A stretch of 64,000 bases of DNA, taken from the NCBI GenBank assembly GCA_964655775.1, contig CAZZNQ010000004.1:28435-92434 (forward strand), given 5' to 3'. Below, in pieces: positions 1 through 6,322 of the stretch (position 1 is its first letter; each line of letters starts with the position of its first letter). The notes under the pieces are model-generated. The model was not told the origin of the DNA. It saw only the letters and a program-made list of their open reading frames with translations, and searched no databases. The stretch comes from CAZZNQ01 sp964655775. GTDB lineage: Bacteria > Planctomycetota > Brocadiia > SM23-32. A program made the translations under genes and the position numbers.

Positions 1-2
1 TC

Positions 3-1094
3 AATAGCTTCGAGCTGGACCTCAGGTTCTCGGCCGGGGTCTGGTTCTTCTTTCCCGGCGGCGGACGGTTCCACGATGCATACATCGATCCGCCGAAGCC
101 GGAAGAATGGCTTGACCGCGTCTTTGAGATCGCCGCCCCGCTCGCCGAGCACGGACTGTGCGGGCTGGAGGCCCATTACCCCAACGAGGTCAACGAAGAG
201 AACATCGATCGGTACGTGGAGTTCGGCAAGGAAACCGGGATCCGGCTGATCACCATCGTGCCGAACTTGTTCTACGACCGGCAGTTCGAGTTCGGCGCCC
301 TCAGCAGTCCGATCGAGGAGCGAAGACAGGCGGCCATAGAGCGGACCAAGACCGTCCTTGAACTGAACAAGCGCATCGACACCGACTTCTCCATCGTCTG
401 GCCGGGCATCGACGGCTTCGAGCAGGCGTTCGGGCACGATCTGATCGCGGCCCGGGATCGTTTCTGCGAAGGGCTGGCGGAGGCGATGGACGCCGTGCCG
501 GGCGTTCGCGTTGCCGAGGAGCCGAAGCCCTACGAGCCACGGTCCAACATCATCTACGGGACGACGCCCGAGGGCCTGCTCATGGCCCAGAAGACCGAGG
601 GCCTGCTGAAGGCGCCCGAGAACCGGAAACTGCTGGACCAGGGCGAAGCGCTGGTCGGACTGAACCCCGAGGTGGGCCACGTGCTCATGGGATTCGAGGA
701 CCTCGCCTATGCCTTCGGCCTGGTCATGGAATACGGCCGGCTGTTCCACACGCACTGGAACTCCCAGCCCCTGGGCAACTACGACCAGGACCAGAACGTG
801 GGCGTCATCTCTCCCGAGCAGACCGAAGCGGCCCTCTACGCGCTGAAGATGCAGGGCTACAACGGCTACTTCGGATTGGATCTGAACCCGGAGCGGATGC
901 CCGTGGACCGGGCGCTCATCAACTGCATGGACGCCCTGAAGGCCATGAACGAACGCGTCAACCGCATGGATCACGAGAAGGTGATCGCCTGCACGACGCG
1001 GCCGGACAAGAACCGCGGCCTGCTCGAGGCGCTGCTGACGCGCTGTCGCGCACCCGAAGGCGTCGAGCTTTCACCCATGCCCGAGATACGATAG
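3..1094 (+). CDS. Xylose-isomerase-like sugar isomerase, 5' end cut by window
   Basis: The reading frame is open from the window edge, so the start lies outside; 363 residues are visible. The fold is an AP-endonuclease/xylose-isomerase type TIM barrel, expected to interconvert an aldose and a ketose in the cytoplasm. In the visible part, EPKPYEPR (about residues 173-180) matches the metal-binding EPKPxEP segment of XylA. The segment from HTHWN (about 249) to YDQDQN (about 260) matches the XylA metal-ligand stretch of His, Asp and Asp. NPERM near the C-terminus fits the last barrel strand. The substrate cannot be told: xylose, rhamnose or another sugar is possible. A strong hairpin follows the stop. 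Confidence 0.75.
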   Translation, partial: NSFELDLRFSAGVWFFFPGGGRFHDAYIDPPKPEEWLDRVFEIAAPLAEHGLCGLEAHYPNEVNEENIDRYVEFGKETGIRLITIVPNLFYDRQFEFGALSSPIEERRQAAIERTKTVLELNKRIDTDFSIVWPGIDGFEQAFGHDLIAARDRFCEGLAEAMDAVPGVRVAEEPKPYEPRSNIIYGTTPEGLLMAQKTEGLLKAPENRKLLDQGEALVGLNPEVGHVLMGFEDLAYAFGLVMEYGRLFHTHWNSQPLGNYDQDQNVGVISPEQTEAALYALKMQGYNGYFGLDLNPERMPVDRALINCMDALKAMNERVNRMDHEKVIACTTRPDKNRGLLEALLTRCRAPEGVELSPMPEIR

Positions 1095-1112
1095 GGCGCG
1101 CGTACATAAGAA

Positions 1113-1140
1113 CGGCCCCCTCCATCGATGGAGGGGGCCG
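1113..1140. terminator. Bidirectional hairpin terminator between isomerase and hsp20
   Basis: A perfect inverted repeat, CGGCCCCCTCC-ATCGAT-GGAGGGGGCCG, sits between two convergent stops (1094 on plus, 1178 on minus). Read leftward it is followed by GTTCTT, so it best serves the hsp20 transcript. A second small hairpin (GCATCC/GGATGC, 1143-1160) lies next to it. Confidence 0.7.
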
Positions 1141-1177
1141 GAGCATCCGTGGGAGGATGCGCCCCTAAGGGCGTGTC

Positions 1178-1630
1178 CTACTTGACCTCGATGCTCTTGG
1201 ACTTCGCAGCCTCGATCTTGGGCATGCTCAGGTTCAGGACGCCGCCTTTGTACGACGCTTCGACCTGCTCGGTGTCCACGTAATCCGGCAGCCGGATCGA
1301 GCGCTCGAACCTGCCGTAGCGCCGTTCGACCCGGTGATAGTTCTCCTTCTCCGTGGCTTTCTCCTCTTTCTTCTCGCCACTGATCGTGAGAACCCGGTTC
1401 TCGACGGTGACGTCCAGATCGTCTTTCTCCATGCCCGGCACCTCGGCCGTGATCGTGACGGAGCTATCGTCCTCCTTCACGTCGATCGCCGGAGAGAAAC
1501 GTCCTTCGTTCCACGGCTCGGGCAGCCCCACGTCTTCGAGCCCCTGCATAAGGTCCTCGAAAACGCGGCCGAATGGCCAGCCGTAACGTCGTCCAACAGC
1601 GTTCGGTCTGCGTCTCATCAGGTCAGCCAT
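1178..1630 (-). CDS. Small heat-shock protein, Hsp20/alpha-crystallin family
   Basis: This 150-residue protein is an ATP-independent holdase chaperone that binds unfolding proteins in the cytoplasm. The alpha-crystallin domain spans about residues 45-140. It has the usual order: a FSPAIDVKEDD start, an AEVPGM segment, a central charged GEKKEE region, the YGRFERSIRLP strand and the GVLNLSMPK close. A short C-terminal tail ends in IEVK. The ATG is preceded by AAAGGAGGAG at good spacing. Upstream lies an excellent sigma-54-type promoter (1689-1704) and two dyads, so expression is probably activator-dependent rather than controlled by HrcA/CIRCE, of which I see no copy. Length is normal for the family. 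Confidence 0.95.
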   Translation of the reverse strand: MADLMRRRPNAVGRRYGWPFGRVFEDLMQGLEDVGLPEPWNEGRFSPAIDVKEDDSSVTITAEVPGMEKDDLDVTVENRVLTISGEKKEEKATEKENYHRVERRYGRFERSIRLPDYVDTEQVEASYKGGVLNLSMPKIEAAKSKSIEVK

Positions 1631-1688
1631 TGTTCTCCTCCTTTCGCGAGTTCAAGGATCGTTGGTTGCCTGATCTGTCGTAGTATGA

Positions 1689-1704
1689 AGCAATGTGCGT
1701 GCCA
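1689..1704 (-). promoter_or_regulatory. Sigma-54 (RpoN) promoter for hsp20
   Basis: Read on the minus strand the sequence is TGGCACG-CACA-TTGCT, an exact fit to the RpoN consensus TGGCACG-N4-TTGCW with GG and GC at the -24 and -12 positions. The predicted transcription start is about 48 bases before the hsp20 ATG. Such promoters need an enhancer-binding ATPase; the two dyads 90-145 bp upstream are candidate enhancer sites. Confidence 0.75.
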
Positions 1705-1792
1705 ATGGCCTTGTGTATGTCGTAAAAAGTTTACTGCAATACGGTTATGGCGTGTCGGAAATGAACGGTCCCTCGTCTCCGGCGCAGTCTTT

Positions 1793-1836
1793 CTGCCAAA
1801 CTGGCAGTGCGGCGACTGCGGCTGCCGCATCGGCAG
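1793..1836. promoter_or_regulatory. Two tandem dyads, likely enhancer sites for the sigma-54 promoter
   Basis: CTGCC-AAACT-GGCAG (1793-1807) and CTGCC-GCATC-GGCAG (1822-1836) share the same half sites and the same 5-bp spacer. Their centres are 29 bp apart, near three helical turns, so a regulator could bind both on one face. They lie at the distance from the hsp20 promoter expected for a bacterial enhancer-binding protein, and just upstream of the -35 of the opposite gene. Confidence 0.55.
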
Positions 1837-1843
1837 ATCGGTG

Positions 1844-1872
1844 TTGACGGGCCGGGTCGGCTGCCATAGAAT
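1844..1872 (+). promoter_or_regulatory. Sigma-70-type promoter for the SNF transporter
   Basis: TTGACG, a 17-bp spacer and TAGAAT, ending about 60 bases before the transporter ATG at 1934. Confidence 0.55.
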
Positions 1873-1933
1873 ACCGCGCTAAGCGGCCTCCCAGGCCGCA
1901 CCAATTCCGCACTCAACGGAGGAGACGGCGCCT

Positions 1934-4108
1934 ATGGCGACTGAGCAGCGGGACAGGTGGAGCAGCCGCACCGCATTCATCATGGCCGCCGTCGGCAGCG
2001 CGGTCGGTCTGGGCAACCTCTGGCGTTTCCCCGCTGTGGCGTTCGCCAACGGCGGAGGCGCTTTTTTCGTGCCGTATTTCGTCGCCCTCCTGACAGCCGG
2101 CGTCCCGCTGATGATCGTGGAGTATGCCATTGGCCAGAAGTACCAGGGCGGCGCACCTCAGGCCATGGCGGCCGTCACGCGCAAGTTCCGGTGGGTGGGC
2201 TGGTTCGCCCTGATGGTCGGCTGCACCATCACCATGTACTACTGCGTGGTTATGGCCTACGCATGGCATTTCTCCGTCGGCTCGCTCTCGACCGCCTGGC
2301 GCGACCCGGTGCCGTATACCGAAGTCGATGAGCAAGGCGGCGTGCCCGTCCTCAAGGAGGTGGCTGCCGAGGACATTCAGCTCTACGTTCCGATGGCTGA
2401 GATCGAGGAAGCGGAGGGGGAACCGACCGAGCGGCTTGATGCGCGTGCCGAAGGACTGCGGGACTGGCTGGGGAAGGTGAACGGCGGACTGCCCGTTCTG
2501 ACTGCCGAGCAACTGGATCGCGAAGAGGCCCAGAACCCGGACAAGGCATACGTCAGCATCGTGGCGAATGTCGGCCACTACCTGATGGAAGAGGTGCTGG
2601 GCGGCTATCACGAGGGCTACTGGCGGAAGGCCCGGGAGTACAACGTTCGCCTGCAGCGCGAGGCCCGGGAAGCCAGGCGCTCGGGCCTGGACCCTCCGGC
2701 GGGCGAACCGATCCCCTATGCCTCGGACATGTTCGCCCTCAGCCCCAATCTGGTCATCGGCGCGCTGCTGACGTGGGTGCTCATCTTCTTCATCATCTTC
2801 CGCGGCGTGCGAAACGTGGGCAAGGTGGTCATGCTTACCGTGCCCCTGCCGGTGTTGCTCCTGGTGATCCTGCTCGTGCGCGGCATGACTCTGCCCGGTG
2901 CGTCGGAGGGGCTTCTGTATTACCTGAAGCCCGACTGGTCCAAGCTGCAGGACGCCCGGGTGTGGATCGCCGCCTACGGGCAGATATTCTTCAGCCTCAG
3001 CCTCGGTTTCGGAATCCTGATCGCGTACGCCAGCTACATGCCCCCCGAGAGCGACGTCACCAACAGCGCGTTCATCACCAGCTTCGGCAACTGCGCAACC
3101 AGCTTCATCGCGGGGCTGGCCGTCTTTAGCGTGCTCGGATACCTGGCGTACATCAGTAACATCGGTGTGGGCGAGCTGCCCGCTTCGGGTCTGGGCATGG
3201 CGGGCCCGCTGCTGGTGTTCATCACGTATCCTGTGGCGCTCTCGCAGATGCCGGTGGCGGCGGCGGGGGTGGTGCTGGTGAGCCTGGCCTTCTTCCTGTG
3301 CCTGATCAGCCTGGGCATCGACAGCGCGTTCAGTCTGGTGGAGGGCATTGTCACGGGTTTCCACGACCGGTTCCGGCGCATCCCCAGGGCGGCGATGAGC
3401 GGCATCATCTGCGCCATCGGCCTGGCGGGGAGCCTTTTGTTCTGCACGCGCAGCGGACTGATGTGGCTGGACATCGTGGATAACTGGATGAGCAACTACG
3501 GTCTGCCGTTCGTAGGGCTCATGGAGTGCATCGCGGTCGGCTACTTCTTCCACATCGAGGAACTGCGCGACTACGTCAACACCCACAGCGAGATCAAGGT
3601 GCACAACTGGTTCGACGTCTGCATCAAGGTCATTACGCCCGGGATCCTGATCTACCTGCTGGCCGACCAGTTGATGAAGAACCTCGCGGCGCCCTACGGC
3701 GGGTACGACGAGGTCCTGACCCATTCCGTGACGCTGGCGGGGTGGGGATGGTTCCTGCTGATACTGCTTCTGGCGCTGCTGTTTTCCCGCCACTACCTCA
3801 TCATCGTCGGCATGGGGTGCGCTGCGGCGGGCACAGTGGGTCTGTTCGCCTACCTGAAGGCCACGCTGGACCCGGCGAAGTTCGACACCGGGGACCTGAT
3901 CGCGTCGTCGGTGGCGGGGGCTGCGGCGGCCACACTCCTGTTCGGCACGCTGATCGGTTGCATCTACGTCGCCATGCGCACGCGGCACATGGCCGGCCTC
4001 AGCATGGAGGCTCAGTCCTCGTCCGAAGGAGTATCCGAAGAACCGCCGGCGGACGCCTCCGCTGACGAGTCGTCCTCATCCGATGGGGCCTCCTCCGGCG
4101 GCGTCTGA
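1934..4108 (+). CDS. Sodium-dependent transporter, SNF/NSS family
   Basis: This inner-membrane Na+-coupled symporter of the LeuT fold probably imports an amino acid or related solute. TM1 carries the family signature GSAVGLGNLWRFP (21-33), whose unwound middle binds Na+ and substrate, and about twelve hydrophobic segments follow. At 724 residues it is far longer than the usual 450-550. About 155 extra residues (115-270) form a charged loop after TM3, and a Ser/Asp/Glu-rich tail of about 30 residues ends the protein. The ATG follows CGGAGGAGA. Its last 97 bp are also the end of the convergent DUF192 gene. The substrate cannot be read from the sequence. Confidence 0.92.
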   Translation: MATEQRDRWSSRTAFIMAAVGSAVGLGNLWRFPAVAFANGGGAFFVPYFVALLTAGVPLMIVEYAIGQKYQGGAPQAMAAVTRKFRWVGWFALMVGCTITMYYCVVMAYAWHFSVGSLSTAWRDPVPYTEVDEQGGVPVLKEVAAEDIQLYVPMAEIEEAEGEPTERLDARAEGLRDWLGKVNGGLPVLTAEQLDREEAQNPDKAYVSIVANVGHYLMEEVLGGYHEGYWRKAREYNVRLQREAREARRSGLDPPAGEPIPYASDMFALSPNLVIGALLTWVLIFFIIFRGVRNVGKVVMLTVPLPVLLLVILLVRGMTLPGASEGLLYYLKPDWSKLQDARVWIAAYGQIFFSLSLGFGILIAYASYMPPESDVTNSAFITSFGNCATSFIAGLAVFSVLGYLAYISNIGVGELPASGLGMAGPLLVFITYPVALSQMPVAAAGVVLVSLAFFLCLISLGIDSAFSLVEGIVTGFHDRFRRIPRAAMSGIICAIGLAGSLLFCTRSGLMWLDIVDNWMSNYGLPFVGLMECIAVGYFFHIEELRDYVNTHSEIKVHNWFDVCIKVITPGILIYLLADQLMKNLAAPYGGYDEVLTHSVTLAGWGWFLLILLLALLFSRHYLIIVGMGCAAAGTVGLFAYLKATLDPAKFDTGDLIASSVAGAAAATLLFGTLIGCIYVAMRTRHMAGLSMEAQSSSEGVSEEPPADASADESSSSDGASSGGV

Positions 4109-4674
4109 TCCGGCGCCGATCGCAGGGACGGTTGCTGCCTCTCAGATGATGGGACCGGGGCCAGGTCGGCCGGCAGCACGAACTTCTCACCGGGGCCCGC
4201 ATCCCGGTCCTCGAGCCATCCCTGGCGTACCTCCAGGACGAAGCGCACCGGCTCCGGCGGCTCTATGACTGCCGTACCGCCTGCGCTCATATCTTTGGCT
4301 GCGACGATGGTGCCGTCGGCCTCCAGGTATATCAGCGACGTGCCGAACTTGTTGCCGGCGCCGGAGAACTTCGGCGTTGTGGGCGAGTCATAGACGTAGA
4401 GCATGCCGGATCCCGGTTCCAGGTTGCGCCTGCCCGCGAGCCCCTGCGATCTCTCAACCTGCGATTCGGCGATCTCGGCCTTGATCGTGTACGTCTCGGA
4501 GGCCGTGCCGGGCGGCAACGCCATGTCCAGCTTCAGGTTCTCAATGCGTGCCCCCGGCGGCCTGGTGGTTCCGCCGCCGCCTGGCGAGCACTGTCCGCCC
4601 TGGAACAGCATGGACACCAGCAGGAACACGGCAATGAAGATCAGAATGTGTTTGGTCCAGTTCAATGTCGGCAT
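4012..4674 (-). CDS. Membrane-anchored DUF192 family protein
   Basis: A 220-residue protein with one N-terminal hydrophobic segment (about 9-27), a Gly/Pro linker and a DUF192 domain (about 60-165). The domain shows the family pattern: the AESQVERSQGLAGR start, GSGMLYVYD, a hydrophobic strand ending in DGTIVAAKDM, and VRFVLEVRQGW near its end. The Met-rich motif usual in DUF192 (fWMk) is replaced by KFSGAGN, so the family's presumed ligand site may differ. The C-terminus is Pro-rich, then Asp/Glu/Ser-rich, and is antisense to the transporter tail. Family function is unknown; location is probably periplasmic and membrane-tethered. Confidence 0.85.
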   Translation of the reverse strand: MPTLNWTKHILIFIAVFLLVSMLFQGGQCSPGGGGTTRPPGARIENLKLDMALPPGTASETYTIKAEIAESQVERSQGLAGRRNLEPGSGMLYVYDSPTTPKFSGAGNKFGTSLIYLEADGTIVAAKDMSAGGTAVIEPPEPVRFVLEVRQGWLEDRDAGPGEKFVLPADLAPVPSSERQQPSLRSAPDQTPPEEAPSDEDDSSAEASAGGSSDTPSDED

Positions 4675-4707
4675 CCTCGCGTAGAAAGGGCAATGACCAC
4701 TGCGTCG

Positions 4708-4736
4708 GTTATAGCACGGCTGGGGGACGGGTGCAA
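4708..4736 (-). promoter_or_regulatory. Sigma-70-type promoter for the DUF192 gene
   Basis: On the minus strand: TTGCAC (4731-4736), 17 bp, TATAAC (4708-4713), about 34 bases before the ATG at 4674. Confidence 0.5.
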
Positions 4737-4755
4737 TCAGCCAGCCGTGTGTTCT

Positions 4756-4783
4756 TTGCCCCCGAGCGGGGCCGTGCTACAAT
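4756..4783 (+). promoter_or_regulatory. Sigma-70-type promoter for pgi
   Basis: TTGCCC, 16 bp and TACAAT, about 55 bases before the pgi ATG. It runs back to back with the DUF192 promoter. Confidence 0.45.
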
Positions 4784-4837
4784 GCGGGGCGACGGGGGCA
4801 CGATGGTTCCATTCGCTGGACACTGTGGAGCAGACCG

Positions 4838-6223
4838 ATGGCAGAGACCGTAATGAGCATGGATGCCGCCAACATGTTTGCGGAACGGGTCGGCAAGGAG
4901 CACGGCCTGGAACGCGACGGGGTGGACGCGCTTGCCGGCAGAATCTCTGAATACCGGGGACGCATCGAGGAGCGTCGGGGCGAAGACGTGGGATTCATGG
5001 TGTTGCCGTACGACCGCGAGACGCTCTCTCGTGTGCAGGAGATTGCGACGAAGATCCGCGAGTCGAGCCGCGATTTCGCCGTCCTGGGCATAGGTGGCTC
5101 CGCCCTGGGCAACATCGCCGTCCACAGCGCGCTGAACCACCCGTTCCACAATCTTCTGCCGCAGGACCATGAGGCCCGCCTGGGCGCGCCGCGACTGTTC
5201 GTGCTGGACAACGTCGACCCGTCGCTCATCTCGGGGTTCATGGACGTGGTCGGCGACGAGTTGGGGCACTGCGTATTCAACGTCATCACCAAGTCCGGCT
5301 CCACCGCCGAGACCATGAGCCAGTTCCTCCACGTGCGCGATCTGGTGCGCCGCACAGGCGGGAATCCGACCGAGCGCATGGTGCTTACCACGGATCCGGA
5401 CCCCGAGAAGAGCCTCCTCCGGCGCATCGCCGATGCCGGCGGCTACGATACCTTGCCGATTCCCGCCAATGTCGGCGGCCGTTTCAGTGTGCTCTCGTCG
5501 GTCGGGCTGCTGAGCGCAGCCGTCGGAGGCGTGGATATCGAAGCTATGCTGCGTGGAGCGGCGGCGATGGATGAAGCCTGCCGGGCCGAAGGCGTGTGGG
5601 AGAATCCCGCCGCGCTGTATGCCAGTGTCCTTTATCTCATGTACCACCAGGGGAAGCCGATCAGCGTGCTGATGCCGTACTCCTCGGCCCTGAGCAAGCT
5701 GGCGGACTGGTACTGCCAGCTCTGGGCGGAGAGCCTGGGCAAACGGAACGGGCTGGAGGAGGACGACGTGTTCATCGGCCCGACGCCCGTCGGCGCCGTG
5801 GGCGTAACCGACCAGCATTCCGTGATGCAGCTTTACCAGGACGGCCGGTTCGACAAGGCGATAACGCTCGTGGAGGTGGACGAGCCGGCGCCCGGCGACG
5901 AGGAACCGATCTGCAGGGGCGACTGCGAGCCGGAACTTCAGTACCTGGCCGATCACACGTTCGGCGAGCTTTTCGGCGCCGAGCTGGCCGCCACTCGCCG
6001 TGCGCTCACGGACAAGCACCGCCCCAATCTGACCCTCCGCATTCCGCAGGTGGACGCGCGCGCCCTGGGCGAGCTGTTCATGTTCTTCGAATACGCGGTC
6101 ACCTACAGCGGCTACCTGTTCGGGGTGAACGCTTTCGACCAGCCGGGGGTCGAGCTGGGCAAGCGCTACACGTACGGACTCATGGGTCGCGAGGGCTACG
6201 ATCCGCCCGAGGGGCTCGGATAG
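4838..6223 (+). CDS. pgi: Glucose-6-phosphate isomerase
   Basis: Cytoplasmic glycolytic enzyme that interconverts glucose 6-phosphate and fructose 6-phosphate. The 461-residue protein is of the short bacterial type (about 450). Phosphate-binding segments GIGGSALG (85-92) and TKSGSTAET (about 151-159) mark the first SIS domain. GGRFSVLSSVGLL matches the PGI signature region carrying catalytic residues. TDQHS (about 325-329) holds the ring-opening His, and Lys in the DQPGVELGK segment (about 442) completes the site. All key residues are present, so it should be active. The ATG at 4838 has a GTGGAG site; an ATG six codons on is possible. The next gene has its own promoter. Confidence 0.97.
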   Translation: MAETVMSMDAANMFAERVGKEHGLERDGVDALAGRISEYRGRIEERRGEDVGFMVLPYDRETLSRVQEIATKIRESSRDFAVLGIGGSALGNIAVHSALNHPFHNLLPQDHEARLGAPRLFVLDNVDPSLISGFMDVVGDELGHCVFNVITKSGSTAETMSQFLHVRDLVRRTGGNPTERMVLTTDPDPEKSLLRRIADAGGYDTLPIPANVGGRFSVLSSVGLLSAAVGGVDIEAMLRGAAAMDEACRAEGVWENPAALYASVLYLMYHQGKPISVLMPYSSALSKLADWYCQLWAESLGKRNGLEEDDVFIGPTPVGAVGVTDQHSVMQLYQDGRFDKAITLVEVDEPAPGDEEPICRGDCEPELQYLADHTFGELFGAELAATRRALTDKHRPNLTLRIPQVDARALGELFMFFEYAVTYSGYLFGVNAFDQPGVELGKRYTYGLMGREGYDPPEGLG

Positions 6224-6245
6224 GGCTTCTCGCGATGCTCTCGAT

Positions 6246-6274
6246 TTGCTGCTGTCCCGCCGGGCGGCTATAAT
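6246..6274 (+). promoter_or_regulatory. Sigma-70-type promoter for the glycosyltransferase genes
   Basis: TTGCTG, 17 bp and a perfect TATAAT, about 48 bases before the GTG start at 6323. Confidence 0.6.
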
Positions 6275-6322
6275 GAACGGGCGCGTACTTCCGGCCCGAG
6301 ACGATCCTGGAGCGCACCGGCA

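Larger units (their letters stand above)
1631..1933. promoter_or_regulatory. Divergent control region between hsp20 and the SNF transporter
   Basis: This 303-bp gene-free stretch holds, from left to right, the hsp20 leader with its ribosome site, a sigma-54-type promoter facing left, a pair of CTGCC-N5-GGCAG dyads, a sigma-70-type promoter facing right (TTGACG at 1844-1849, 17 bp, TAGAAT at 1867-1872) and the GGAGGAG ribosome site of the transporter. I see no small gene in it. Confidence 0.7.

Noticed and set aside
1631..1933. CIRCE (HrcA) element before hsp20
   Set aside because: No TTAGCACTC-N9-GAGTGCTAA pattern; the region holds other elements instead.
1913..3988. 691-codon minus-strand open frame across the SNF transporter
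   Set aside because: It is antisense to a clear membrane protein, is rich in Arg/His/Gln/Ala as expected of a GC-rich shadow, and has no family motif.
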